The notes below the pieces were generated by a model. That model was not told the origin of the DNA, did not search any database, and saw only the letters and a program-made list of their open reading frames with translations. A stretch of 47,412 bases of DNA from RGIG3009 sp045541495 (GTDB lineage: Bacteria > Bacillota > Clostridia > Oscillospirales > Acutalibacteraceae), in NCBI GenBank assembly GCA_045541495.1, contig JAZQJE010000050.1, forward strand, positions 1 to 47,412. The letters are read 5' to 3'. Both the position numbers and the translations under genes were made by a program. The number at the start of each line of letters is the position of its first letter. Position 1 is the first letter of the stretch. Shown here piece after piece: positions 16,416 through 23,825 of this stretch.

Positions 16416-16649
16416 ATGGCAACGTTAAAATACACCACAAAGGAAATCAACCGCAATTACAAAATCAAGGTTTCCGGGCTTTATGAGGGTTCCAAAATCA
16501 ATACTTTGGTTGGTGTTTCCGGACTAATCAAGATTGTTAACGACATCGAATTAACCAACCGTCTTTTGGACCGTGCGTTTAACGATATGACGGATTGTTG
16601 CGTTTGCAAATTGCGTCGTGGCATCAAGATTTCGTTTTATGTTGCTTAA
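16416..16649 (+). CDS. Small protein of unknown function
   Basis: 77 aa, basic, soluble, with a CCVCKLRRG segment near residues 62-70. First gene of the operon behind P1 and leader 1. No family recognised. Start at the only ATG that follows the leader. Confidence 0.65.
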   Translation: MATLKYTTKEINRNYKIKVSGLYEGSKINTLVGVSGLIKIVNDIELTNRLLDRAFNDMTDCCVCKLRRGIKISFYVA

Positions 16650-16660
16650 TTTTCCCAATT

Positions 16661-16849
16661 ATGAAAGAGTTGCACAACACCGTTTTCCCCGGACACGTAA
16701 CCGGAAATATGTACGAATATCGGGGCGTTGGAATCTTTCAACACGGGACGCGTTACCGGATTGATTTTGCGACCGGCAATAAATGGGTTTCGTCGCTTGA
16801 ATGGGCGAAACGTGTAATTGATTCAGTCTTAAAAACCAATAAATTATGA
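16661..16849 (+). CDS. Small protein of unknown function
   Basis: 62 aa from the ATG at 16661. Compact, aromatic-rich (YEYRGVGIFQHG, WVSSLEWAKRVID). The frame stays open upstream but the earlier region lies inside the previous gene. Stop overlaps the next start by four bases. Confidence 0.6.
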   Translation: MKELHNTVFPGHVTGNMYEYRGVGIFQHGTRYRIDFATGNKWVSSLEWAKRVIDSVLKTNKL

Positions 16850-17088
16850 ATAGGGCAAAATTTCAGTTATTGGCAACGGCCGCAATGATGATGGCGGCGG
16901 CAAGCGACAAACAGTTATTCGACACGGGGCCGTCCAAAGTTTACGTCAAGCCCATATCCAAAACGGATTTGCCATGTTGGGATGTAAACGGGGCGGTCAT
17001 TTACGCAAAGGATGAAAAGACGGCAACGAAATACGCAAAAAAACGCGGTTTATGGCGGCCCGGAACGATTGTTAAACCAATTAAATAA
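16846..17088 (+). CDS. Small protein of unknown function
   Basis: 80 aa. A weakly hydrophobic, Met/Ala-rich N-terminus (LLATAAMMMAAAS) could be an amphipathic helix; the rest is basic with repeated Lys-Tyr-Ala. No family recognised. Four-base overlap with the gene before. Confidence 0.6.
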   Translation: MNRAKFQLLATAAMMMAAASDKQLFDTGPSKVYVKPISKTDLPCWDVNGAVIYAKDEKTATKYAKKRGLWRPGTIVKPIK

Positions 17089-17095
17089 TACTATT

Positions 17096-17173
17096 ATGGA
17101 ATTTTCAATATTGATTATTGCGGCGGTCGTGGCTATTTTGGTCAATAAAAGTTATGGCAAAGAAAACAAGTAA
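17096..17173 (+). CDS. 25-residue membrane microprotein
   Basis: ATG at 17096 opens a 25-codon frame: one hydrophobic helix (IIAAVVAILV) followed by a basic tail (NKSYGKENK). It starts 7 nt after the previous stop and overlaps the next gene by 20 nt in another frame, which is typical of coupled small phage genes. Function unknown; could target a membrane protein. Confidence 0.5.
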   Translation: MEFSILIIAAVVAILVNKSYGKENK

Positions 17174-17447
17174 AATGACCCGGGGCGACAAATACCGGGA
17201 AATCCTTGCATCATACGGAAAGCGGTTGGAAGATTGCAAGGTATTGGCGTTCGCTTTCGATGGCCCCGGCGGTCCCGAAATCTTCCATTACGAATTGATG
17301 TACCCGTTGCGGCCTGTTTACCATTTGTTCGACTGTTCCGGGAACGTGGCGTACATTGTCGTTCCAAACGACCCGGAAAACGAAGAAATGGCCGTACAGT
17401 TGGCCGAATCTTGCGGCGGCGAAAAGATAACCCCGAATTTGCGATAA
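17154..17447 (+). CDS. Small protein of unknown function
   Basis: 97 aa from the ATG at 17154 (MAKKTSKM); the longer frame upstream would run through the microprotein. Mixed alpha/beta composition, acidic C-terminal half (PNDPENEEMAVQLAE). No motif recognised. Confidence 0.6.
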   Translation: MAKKTSKMTRGDKYREILASYGKRLEDCKVLAFAFDGPGGPEIFHYELMYPLRPVYHLFDCSGNVAYIVVPNDPENEEMAVQLAESCGGEKITPNLR

Positions 17448-17448
17448 G

Positions 17449-18006
17449 ATGGAAACAAACATAATCATTGATGAATTGAACGCCAAAGCCGCGTTCGATT
17501 GGGAACCGGAACAAAAAGCGTATTTCGCCCAACAGGCAAAGGACGCACGGCCGGTTCAATGCGTCCGGATGCGCGACGTATTCACGCCGGACCAATTGCG
17601 TTTCCTGTTCCAAACGATGGGTTACAAGACGCACAAAAAAATGTGTTACAAGAACGCCGCCGAATTGGTCCAACGAATTGAATTGATGGCGCACGTTTAC
17701 GACCCGGACGTGCCGGTTTCGCAATACGTTGAGGGCTTCGCGTATTGTTATGGCCTGTTACCCATCGAACACGCCTTTGTTAAGGTTGGCGACCTATACA
17801 TTGACCCAACGTTTGAACGGGCCTTGCATCGTGATGTTCGTAACGAAATTTACGTGTCTTGCATCGAATTGGATTGCGGCACAATGTCAATGTATCAAGC
17901 GGAAACCGGGTATTACGGGGAATTATATTTGTACCATTATTTCAAGCGATACCGGCCGGAAATGGCCCAAAGAATGGCGGCCCGGAACCCGCACAACAGG
18001 CAATAA
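17449..18006 (+). CDS. Papain-like Cys-His-Asp protein (candidate hydrolase)
   Basis: 185 aa. C66 (KKMCYKNAAE), H108 (PIEHAFVKVGD) and D119 (YIDPTFE) are placed like a cysteine protease or transglutaminase-type triad, with YVEGFAYC between. Phage proteins with this Cys-NA, YVEG, HA-V, DPT signature are known but uncharacterised to my knowledge. The protein is encoded among early-type small genes, so a role in modifying a host protein is possible. Catalysis is inferred, not shown. Confidence 0.55.
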   Translation: METNIIIDELNAKAAFDWEPEQKAYFAQQAKDARPVQCVRMRDVFTPDQLRFLFQTMGYKTHKKMCYKNAAELVQRIELMAHVYDPDVPVSQYVEGFAYCYGLLPIEHAFVKVGDLYIDPTFERALHRDVRNEIYVSCIELDCGTMSMYQAETGYYGELYLYHYFKRYRPEMAQRMAARNPHNRQ

Positions 18007-18010
18007 AAAA

Positions 18011-18034
18011 CCGCACCCGGCGAACCGGGCGCGG
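18011..18034 (-). terminator. Terminator of the minus-strand gene
   Basis: Stem CCGC-CCCGG / CCGGG-GCGG around a CGAA loop; on the minus strand it is followed by six T residues (AAAAAA at 18005-18010 on +). It also lies just after the plus-strand stop at 18006 and may slow transcription in both directions. Confidence 0.7.
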
Positions 18035-18114
18035 CGGTCAAAATACCGTGTTGGGCGATACGTGGTAAAAAGACACGGCAAAGATAGGGAAAAAACGGCA
18101 AAACCGATAATTCC

Positions 18115-18258
18115 TTATTTCTTTTTGCTTTGCGTGGGCTTTTCCTTGTAACCGGATGCGTAAATTGCGCGGCCTTGGCGTTCGGCCTGTTCTTTGGTTG
18201 GATAGACTTTGCCGGTTTGGCCCCATTGGTAGCCGCCCGGCACACGCTTAACGGGCAT
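18115..18258 (-). CDS. Small basic protein, the only minus-strand gene
   Basis: 47 aa, begins MPVKRVPGGYQWG and continues GKVYPTKEQAERQGRAIYA with a Lys-rich end. This short family is familiar from many unrelated phages, always as a tiny stand-alone gene; function unknown. It has its own TATATTTG box (complement of 18287-18294), 28 nt from the start, and its own terminator, so it is a self-contained transcription unit pointing against the operons. Confidence 0.75.
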   Translation of the reverse strand: MPVKRVPGGYQWGQTGKVYPTKEQAERQGRAIYASGYKEKPTQSKKK

Positions 18259-18286
18259 AATGATTGATTTTTGGGGTTATCGTATG

Positions 18287-18294
18287 CAAATATA
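18287..18294 (-). promoter_or_regulatory. Minus-strand promoter -7 box
   Basis: TATATTTG on the minus strand upstream of the 47-aa gene. The expected TTTG at -33 is replaced by TGCAAG. Confidence 0.6.
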
Positions 18295-18367
18295 CCCGGT
18301 TCGGGCCGGAATCTTGCACCCGGATTCAAGAAAAATGCACTTTTTTCGCAAAAATTAAGAAAAAAAT

Positions 18368-18397
18368 TTTGGTTTTAAGAAAAAAGCACTATATTTG
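18368..18397 (+). promoter_or_regulatory. Promoter P2
   Basis: TTTG at 18368-18371, 18-nt spacer, TATATTTG at 18390-18397. Divergent from the minus-strand gene. Less similar to P1, P3 and P4 in the flanks, but it precedes the same double-hairpin leader. Confidence 0.8.
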
Positions 18398-18402
18398 TAT
18401 CC

Positions 18403-18442
18403 GGGTTCGATAATGAAACCCACGACCCGGGCCGGTTCCCGG
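18403..18442 (+). promoter_or_regulatory. Double-hairpin leader 2
   Basis: GGGTT (18403-18407) with AACCC (18417-18421); CCGGG (18427-18431) with CCCGG (18438-18442) and hexaloop CCGGTT. Start codon follows 14 nt later. Confidence 0.7.
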
Positions 18443-18456
18443 TAAAGAACAAAGAA

Positions 18457-18738
18457 ATGAATTTCGAATATTTCAAAATCGTTTGCGAAGAACTTGCAAA
18501 ATCCATCGGTTGCACGTTCAAATTCAACAATTGCCCGGAATTTGGTTGGTTCGGCGGTTCCTTTGAGGTTGACGGGTTCGGCGGAATTGCCGCAATCGTC
18601 AAGTTTTACAACGGCGTTTGGTCCAATAACGATTTCGCCTTTGGTTCTCTTTCGGAAGCCCTTGCAAATGTTCCGGAACAGGTAAAGGAAATGGCCGCCA
18701 CCCGTGCCGATGTTGACTTTTTCCAAAATTACGACTAA
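18457..18738 (+). CDS. Small acidic protein of unknown function
   Basis: 93 aa, Phe- and Gly-rich centre (GWFGGSFEVDGFGG), net acidic. First gene after leader 2. Nothing recognised. Confidence 0.6.
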   Translation: MNFEYFKIVCEELAKSIGCTFKFNNCPEFGWFGGSFEVDGFGGIAAIVKFYNGVWSNNDFAFGSLSEALANVPEQVKEMAATRADVDFFQNYD

Positions 18739-18745
18739 TCAACCC

Positions 18746-18765
18746 GGCCCGGGGAAACCCGGGCC
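18746..18765 (+). promoter_or_regulatory. GNRA-capped leader hairpin
   Basis: Perfect 8-bp stem GGCCCGGG / CCCGGGCC with a GAAA tetraloop, 16 nt before the start at 18782. No T run follows, so it is a leader structure rather than a terminator. Confidence 0.6.
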
Positions 18766-18781
18766 ACAATTCCAAATCAAT

Positions 18782-18988
18782 ATGAAATACGGAATCCAAC
18801 GCGGCATCATTGACGAAACCGGATGCCAACGGTACACAATGACGTTGGAACAGTTGCAAGCCCTGTATAAGCAATTCGAAAATTTCGTGGCTGATTGCCC
18901 GCAACAGGAATACAACGAAAACAAATCGGCAATCATTGCGGTTTATTCGCTAATCCATAAACACATCAACAACGAAATTTACAAGTGA
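18782..18988 (+). CDS. Small protein of unknown function
   Basis: 68 aa from the ATG at 18782, after the GNRA hairpin. Predominantly helical (LEQLQALYKQFENFVADC). The frame extends upstream but would cross the hairpin and previous gene. Confidence 0.55.
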   Translation: MKYGIQRGIIDETGCQRYTMTLEQLQALYKQFENFVADCPQQEYNENKSAIIAVYSLIHKHINNEIYK

Positions 18989-18994
18989 CGATTG

Positions 18995-19018
18995 ACCCGG
19001 GAATCATCCCGGGTTTTT
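18995..19018 (+). terminator. Rho-independent terminator
   Basis: ACCCGGG / CCCGGGT 7-bp stem, AATCAT loop, T run. Closes the two-gene operon behind P2. Confidence 0.85.
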
Positions 19019-19020
19019 CG

Positions 19021-19097
19021 TATCTTTGTTTTGAGTTTAATTTGTTCATAGAGGAATGAAAACCCACGGTTGCGTTGTGAAATGCGGCCGTGGTTCC
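19021..19097 (+). ncRNA. Short promoter-hairpin unit B (candidate small RNA or attenuator)
   Basis: TATCTTTG at 19021-19028; 36 nt later a stem CCACGG (19064-19069) / CCGTGG (19088-19093) with inner pairs GC/GC and the loop GTTGTGAAAT (19074-19083), identical to unit A. Conservation of the loop with a changed stem argues that the RNA fold is selected. It sits in the same relative place as unit A: after a terminator region and about 270 nt before a P1-type promoter. Confidence 0.5.
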
Positions 19098-19290
19098 TTT
19101 ATGCCCGATTTGGCCCATTTTGGGCGATTTGACGGCATTTCCCGGTAAAATGGACCAACGGACCATCCGGCGGCAAAAAGGCCCTTAAAACGAAAATTCG
19201 GGAAAAATAAGTGCTTGCCGGTCCGGCCCGGTCTCGGTCGGCCAAAAACGGTTTTTTAATGGCCGAAAAAGAAATTTACAAAAATTATAA
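19098..19290 (+). other. Non-coding spacer with repeated phrases
   Basis: No credible gene. Contains GGCGATTTGACGGC, also seen at 39255 and in altered form at 16195, several short GC inverted repeats and an AT-rich end leading to promoter P3. Confidence 0.4.
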
Positions 19291-19297
19291 ACTTTTT

Positions 19298-19328
19298 TTT
19301 GGTAATTAGAAAATTATGCCTATATTTG
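19298..19328 (+). promoter_or_regulatory. Promoter P3
   Basis: TTTG at 19298-19301, 19-nt spacer, TATATTTG at 19321-19328. Flanks match P1 and P4. Confidence 0.85.
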
Positions 19329-19332
19329 CATC

Positions 19333-19372
19333 GGGTTGAGGAAGCAACCCAACCGACCCGGCGGGTTCCGGG
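19333..19372 (+). promoter_or_regulatory. Double-hairpin leader 3
   Basis: GGGTTG (19333-19338) with CAACCC (19345-19350), loop AGGAAG; CCCGG (19357-19361) with CCGGG (19368-19372), hexaloop CGGGTT. The stem order is reversed relative to leader 2 while pairing is kept. Confidence 0.75.
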
Positions 19373-19393
19373 AACCAAAAACAAATTGAGTTT

Positions 19394-19588
19394 ATGAAAA
19401 TCGAAATTACCTACGACGCATTCAATTTCTTTTTTGAAGCGATGGTTAACAACGCCGATTCGGATTACTTTATGAAATGTAAAGCGTTGGAATCCGACGG
19501 TTGGGAAATGATAAACAACGGATGGCCGGAAGATGGCGAAACGTTCACGGTTTATCATAAAAAAACGGATATGGGTTTATTCAAATAA
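19394..19588 (+). CDS. Small acidic protein of unknown function
   Basis: 64 aa, first gene after leader 3. Aromatic-rich N-terminus, GWEMINNGWPEDG in the middle. Nothing recognised. Confidence 0.6.
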   Translation: MKIEITYDAFNFFFEAMVNNADSDYFMKCKALESDGWEMINNGWPEDGETFTVYHKKTDMGLFK

Positions 19589-19598
19589 ACGAACGGTT

Positions 19599-20030
19599 AT
19601 GCGATTCAAGATTGACGAAAATTTGAAACAGGTCGCGGCCGCCAAGATGGCCGACCCGGAAACTGTGGCGGTCGAACTTTTCGCCGCGTTGGTTGATGCG
19701 GGAATGATTGAGGACCCGACCGAAAATTGGGGCGAATCCGTGTTGATTGCAACCGGCCCGCAATACGTTTCCGACGTTTGCGCCGTTTTGGCCGAATACC
19801 TGTACGACGACGAATCCCATTCCATCCCGGCCGATGTGTTCGACGCGTTTTGCGCCCTTATCGTTTGGGGCGATGGCAATTGTCCGCATTGTGGCGGCGA
19901 ATTGATTTATGACGGGGATGAGGGCCACGAACTGAAAGACGGGGATTATTTCACGCCGAACACATGGATAAAGGATTTTGAAATATACACATGTCGCCAA
20001 TGTGGCGAAACAATCAAGATTAAAGCCTAA
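19599..20030 (+). CDS. Zinc-ribbon protein of unknown function
   Basis: 143 aa from the ATG at 19599 (MRFKIDENLK). N-terminal helical half; C-terminal zinc ribbon with CPHCGGEL and CRQCGETI about 35 residues apart. May bind nucleic acid or a protein. The frame upstream of 19599 overlaps the previous gene and is not used here. Confidence 0.6.
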   Translation: MRFKIDENLKQVAAAKMADPETVAVELFAALVDAGMIEDPTENWGESVLIATGPQYVSDVCAVLAEYLYDDESHSIPADVFDAFCALIVWGDGNCPHCGGELIYDGDEGHELKDGDYFTPNTWIKDFEIYTCRQCGETIKIKA

Positions 20031-20034
20031 AAAT

Positions 20035-20265
20035 ATGATGCGAATTGAAGAAGCGATTGCCCGCGCCAAACAACAGGGCAACAAAGTATTGAAAAAGGAC
20101 ATTGCCGCCCGTTTGTGGCCCGATTCCACGCCGGTTGCGCAACAGGTTAACATTACGCGTTTATGCGCCGGGAAAACCCCGCGAATCAACGTTGAATGGG
20201 TTAACGTCATTTGCGAAATGACCGGATGCACGGCCGATTTTCTTTTTGGACTTTCAAACGAATAA
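20035..20265 (+). CDS. Helix-turn-helix (Cro/C1-type) regulator
   Basis: 76 aa from the first of two adjacent ATGs (20035, 20038). Carries an XRE-like fold: KKDIAARLWPDS, then VNITRLCAGKTPRI and an ICEMTGCTADFLFGL ending typical of Cro/C1 proteins. Probably controls the early operons, whose promoters share long conserved flanks. Confidence 0.7.
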   Translation: MMRIEEAIARAKQQGNKVLKKDIAARLWPDSTPVAQQVNITRLCAGKTPRINVEWVNVICEMTGCTADFLFGLSNE

Positions 20266-20269
20266 CGAT

Positions 20270-20431
20270 ATGGAAAAAATCAATCTTGTGTGGGCCGTTA
20301 TTTGGTCGGTTATGGCGGCGTTGTGCCTGTTGGCAATCTTTTGGAATCCGGCGCATTTCTTCACGTTGGCAATATCCGTTTTGTTTGCCGCGATGTTTTG
20401 GCACGATTCCCGTAAAACCAAAGGGATGTAA
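20270..20431 (+). CDS. Two-helix small membrane protein
   Basis: 53 aa from the ATG at 20270, with hydrophobic helices at about 7-24 and 31-45. Lies 4 nt after the regulator stop. Function unknown. Confidence 0.6.
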   Translation: MEKINLVWAVIWSVMAALCLLAIFWNPAHFFTLAISVLFAAMFWHDSRKTKGM

Positions 20432-20449
20432 CATTAAAAAGGCGATACA

Positions 20450-21700
20450 ATGAAAGACACAAAGACAATTGACCCGGTGTTGGCCGCATTGACCGAACCG
20501 GAACCGGAACAGGCAAAGGAAATCGCGCCCGGAATGACCGTTGAGGAAATCCGCGCCGTATATTTCAACGCCGACGCATTGAAAGAACCCGCGTACCGTG
20601 TGTTCCAACTCAATTCCGACGGACACCGGTATTATTACCGGTTCAACGAATCCGGCGAACCCGAATTTTTCCCGTCCGTCACGACGTTGTTAAAACAGGT
20701 TATGCCGACACCGGCCGCCCTGTTGGATTGGATGATTGCGAACGGCAAGGATGGCGCAACGGAAAAGCGGGATTTGGCCGCCGCATACGGAACGTTTATG
20801 CACATCCAATTCGAAACGTTGGTAATCAACCGGCGTTACGACTTTGATTCCGTCCCGGCGGTCCTGTTGGGCTATATGGAACGGGAAAACTTGCCCGAAA
20901 AGGTATTTTCCGAATGGTTGCCGAAAATCCGCAAGGATGTGTTGGCGTTCGCCCAATTCGTCCGGGATTACAACGTAAAGCCGTTGGCAATCGAAATCGG
21001 GTTGGTCCATCCCGAATACCATTACGCCGGTTGCATTGATTTGCCGTGCATAATGACCGACCCGAAAACCGGAAAACAGTTTACCGCAATCGTTGATTTC
21101 AAAAGCGGCCGGAAAGGGTTTTACGAAGAACACGAATTGCAATTGCATTTGTACCGGGAAATGTGGAACGTCAATTACCCGGAAATCCCGGTTGCCCGCG
21201 TGTTCAACTTTTCGCCCAAGGATTGGCGGACGAAACCCACGTACAATTTGAAAGACCAAACCGATTCCGTTAACGCGAAGAAATTGCCGTACCTGTTGGC
21301 CCTTGCATCCATTGAGGACGAAAAGCGGGATAACACGTTGACGATTGTACGCGGCGTTTTGGACCTTGACAACGGAAAGATTGCCGACAATATCTTGACA
21401 TTATCGTTGGCCGACCTTATCAAGACGAAAGCGGCCGAAAAGGACGCACCCGAACAGGCGGCGAAAGCACCGGAAACGACGGATGCGCCGGAACCCGCCA
21501 AAAAAGGCCGTAAACGGGCCGTAAAAGCGACGAAAGAACCCGAACCGATAAATTCCCCGTCCGAACAGAAAAAGCCCGTTAAAACGGAAATTGACGAAAA
21601 ATTACCGTGGGAACAGGAACACGAACCGGCCAAGCCCGCCGGACCGACGCCGGAACAGGCGGCAAAGGATAATTTGTTAAACGACGAAATCGAATTGTAA
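20450..21700 (+). CDS. PD-(D/E)XK exonuclease (RecB/Cas4-like)
   Basis: 416 aa. Nuclease core about 60-245: PSVTTLL, AYGTFMHIQFE (conserved His), GCIDLPC (first acidic residue), IVDFKSGRKG (D-x-K) and ELQLHLYREMW (QxxxY). The last 110 residues are an Ala/Pro/Lys/Glu linker with an acidic tip. Likely a 5'-3' exonuclease for recombination or genome processing, acting with the SSB (34786) and ATPase (29002). Confidence 0.8.
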   Translation: MKDTKTIDPVLAALTEPEPEQAKEIAPGMTVEEIRAVYFNADALKEPAYRVFQLNSDGHRYYYRFNESGEPEFFPSVTTLLKQVMPTPAALLDWMIANGKDGATEKRDLAAAYGTFMHIQFETLVINRRYDFDSVPAVLLGYMERENLPEKVFSEWLPKIRKDVLAFAQFVRDYNVKPLAIEIGLVHPEYHYAGCIDLPCIMTDPKTGKQFTAIVDFKSGRKGFYEEHELQLHLYREMWNVNYPEIPVARVFNFSPKDWRTKPTYNLKDQTDSVNAKKLPYLLALASIEDEKRDNTLTIVRGVLDLDNGKIADNILTLSLADLIKTKAAEKDAPEQAAKAPETTDAPEPAKKGRKRAVKATKEPEPINSPSEQKKPVKTEIDEKLPWEQEHEPAKPAGPTPEQAAKDNLLNDEIEL

Positions 21701-21701
21701 G

Positions 21702-22412
21702 ATGAGCGGAAGAATATACAGAGATGAACAACCGGCGACCGACATTTTGGGATTGCCCGAAATTGGCCGATTGCATATTGGTATGAAAAACGAACGCGGG
21801 TTGCCGCAATCCATTGATTGGTTCCGGCCAACCGGGAAATATGCGGAATTGTTTGCAAAGGCGTTCGGGGAACGACCGAACACAATTCAAGTTGTTTTCC
21901 CGTCGGACAATGCCGAAATATCGTGCAATGAACGTTTCGTTTACCGTGACGATAAGGGCGCGTTGGTTGCCCGTGGCGATGGCCGGATTTTCGAAATATG
22001 GGATGGCAAGAAATATGCGCCGTATTCCGTCGAAAATTACCCGGATATTTGGGACCAAATCATACGTAACAATCCCACGAAACGCGGCGCGGATAATTGG
22101 AACGTCGAATTGACATTACGGTTTATTGTTCCGGCGATTCGTGGCGTTGTTGGCGTTTGGGTTTTGAATACCAAGGGCCGTGCGTCAAGCGTCAAAAACT
22201 TGCGGGATTCGTTCGATTCAGTACAGGCAATGCGCGGGACCGTCACAACGTCCGTTTTTGATTTGTCGGTACATTTCCACAAATCAAACAAGCCAAACCA
22301 AAATTCCCGTTATCCCGTATTGGAATTGGTGTGCAATGATAATCGTATTGGCGAAATCCGGGAATTACTGAAACCCGAAAATTCCACAAAAAATTTGCTT
22401 TTACCGGGATAA
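21702..22412 (+). CDS. RDF-like/Gp3-like protein (recombination directionality factor family candidate)
   Basis: 236 aa. Pattern of the family that includes phiC31 Gp3: LGRLHIG-K near the start, SIDWFRPTGKYAELF, a long beta-rich centre, and GVVGVWVLNTKG. In integrating phages this protein turns serine integrase towards excision; many non-integrating phages keep homologues next to nucleases with an unknown role. No integrase was found in this window. Family call is moderate. Confidence 0.45.
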   Translation: MSGRIYRDEQPATDILGLPEIGRLHIGMKNERGLPQSIDWFRPTGKYAELFAKAFGERPNTIQVVFPSDNAEISCNERFVYRDDKGALVARGDGRIFEIWDGKKYAPYSVENYPDIWDQIIRNNPTKRGADNWNVELTLRFIVPAIRGVVGVWVLNTKGRASSVKNLRDSFDSVQAMRGTVTTSVFDLSVHFHKSNKPNQNSRYPVLELVCNDNRIGEIRELLKPENSTKNLLLPG

Positions 22413-22424
22413 TTCGTACATTTG
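22394..22424 (+). promoter_or_regulatory. Promoter P5
   Basis: TTTG at 22394-22397, 19-nt spacer, TACATTTG at 22417-22424. It overlaps the end of the RDF-like gene and would drive the homing endonuclease and replication genes. Confidence 0.7.
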
Positions 22425-22431
22425 TTGCGAA

Positions 22432-22499
22432 CGGTTGTTGGCCCCAACCGAATAGAAATTTAATGCCCTGTAAAGTAATTCCCGGGGGGCCAATCCGGG
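22432..22499 (+). promoter_or_regulatory. Leader with two hairpins before the HNH gene
   Basis: CGGTTG (22432-22437) with CAACCG (22445-22450), loop TTGGCCC; then CCCGG (22481-22485) with CCGGG (22495-22499). The first has the inverted sequence sense of leaders 1-3; the loop of the second is not C(C/G)GGTT, so I keep it apart from that family. Confidence 0.5.
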
Positions 22500-22527
22500 G
22501 ACGAAATACGGGGCGTTTTTTTTGACA

Positions 22528-23061
22528 ATGGAATTTAGAACGATACCCGGTTATGGCGGATTGTATGAAGCATCCGACGACGGGCGAATTTATGGATTGA
22601 AATGTCGGCGACCATTAAAACCACAAATTAAAAACGGATATGAAACCGTTACGTTGTGCAAGGATGGGAAAAAGCGATATTTTCGCGTTCATCGGTTAAT
22701 CGCATTGGCGTTCATTCCGAACCCTTATGAATTGCCCGAAATAGACCATATCAACGGAAATTCCCGGGATAATAGAGTTTGCAATTTGTGTTGGGCGTCA
22801 AGGCGTACAAACCAAAACAACCCGATAACCCGTGCGCGGTTGTCGAAATCATTAACAGGTCGGAAAATAACGTGGGAAATAAAAACACCAAACGGCCCCG
22901 GAAAACCTGTTGATTGTTTCAAAAATGGAGTATTTGTCCGTCGGTTCAAAAACGCGATGGATGCGGAACGGATTACAGGTATAGCCAATTCGAAGATTTA
23001 CGAAGCGTTGAAAGGTAAACGGAAAACGGCGGGCGGTTATAAATGGAAATATGCGTTATGA
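22528..23061 (+). CDS. HNH homing endonuclease with NUMOD4-type domain
   Basis: 177 aa from the ATG at 22528 (a TTG two codons earlier is possible). NUMOD4-like start (FRTIPGYGGLYEASDDGRIYG), HNH core HRLIALAFIPN then EIDHINGNSRDNRVCNLCW, and a C-terminal NUMOD1-like DNA-binding segment (FKNAMDAERITGIANSKIY). A free-standing mobile gene placed between replication genes. The stop overlaps the next start (ATGA). Confidence 0.9.
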   Translation: MEFRTIPGYGGLYEASDDGRIYGLKCRRPLKPQIKNGYETVTLCKDGKKRYFRVHRLIALAFIPNPYELPEIDHINGNSRDNRVCNLCWASRRTNQNNPITRARLSKSLTGRKITWEIKTPNGPGKPVDCFKNGVFVRRFKNAMDAERITGIANSKIYEALKGKRKTAGGYKWKYAL

Positions 23062-23822
23062 CATACCAATTTGATACAGATATTGCCGCCCTGTATGGCG
23101 TGGACGAATCCATAATGATTGCCAATTTGCAATTTTGGATTCGGAAGAATGAAGCGAACGGCAAACATTTTCACGACGGCCGTTTTTGGACATATAACAG
23201 TATTGAAGCGTTTACGAAATTGTTTCCGTTTTGGACCGCCCGGCAAATCCGGCGCATCCTCAAATCATTGGAAGAAAAAGGCGTTATCGTGACGGGTAAT
23301 TATAACACGTCCGCATACGACCGTACAACGTGGTACGCTTTCGGCGATTCGTTCTTACAAAACGGTCAAAAGCATTTTACCGAATCGTCAAATGGTAACG
23401 ACAAATCGGGCAAATCCGTTATAAATAACGTAACAGATATTAAACCCGATGAAAAACCAAATAAAGCCGCCGATGGCGGTTTGTTCCCGACCGAACCGGC
23501 ATTTGAAACGGTTACAGTTACCCGGCCGCGCCGGACCGCAGAACCGGCCGCGTGTCTGTTTGAAAATTCCCGGTTCGCCGAATACAACGCGTTTGCCGCC
23601 GAATTTACGGCCCCGGAATTTGCCGATGTGGATATGGTCTATTATTACCACGCCGTCGCGGATTGGTCCGCGCAAAAGGGCAAGAAAATGAAAGATTGGA
23701 TTGCAACGGCGCGGAATTTCATTCGGGGCGATATGGAAAAGGGCAAGTTGCACCGGAAAAACGGAACCGGCCCGGGATTGTCCCCGGATGCAATCAAATA
23801 TTTGCAAGATATGGCCGATTAA
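23058..23822 (+). CDS. Replication initiation-type winged-helix protein
   Basis: 254 aa from the ATG at 23058. The N-terminal 90 residues (YGVDESIMIANLQFWI, WTYNSIEAFTKLFPFWTARQIRRIL, LEEKGVI) are the winged helix found in phage replisome organisers. A disordered linker follows, then a DnaT/DnaD-like helical end (KMKDWIATARNFIR). Likely opens the origin and recruits a host helicase. Confidence 0.7.
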   Translation: MTYQFDTDIAALYGVDESIMIANLQFWIRKNEANGKHFHDGRFWTYNSIEAFTKLFPFWTARQIRRILKSLEEKGVIVTGNYNTSAYDRTTWYAFGDSFLQNGQKHFTESSNGNDKSGKSVINNVTDIKPDEKPNKAADGGLFPTEPAFETVTVTRPRRTAEPAACLFENSRFAEYNAFAAEFTAPEFADVDMVYYYHAVADWSAQKGKKMKDWIATARNFIRGDMEKGKLHRKNGTGPGLSPDAIKYLQDMAD

Positions 23823-23825
23823 GCG

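Noticed and set aside
22522..22527. TTG start for the HNH gene
   Set aside because: An ATG lies two codons later at 22528 and the homing endonuclease domain begins right after it.
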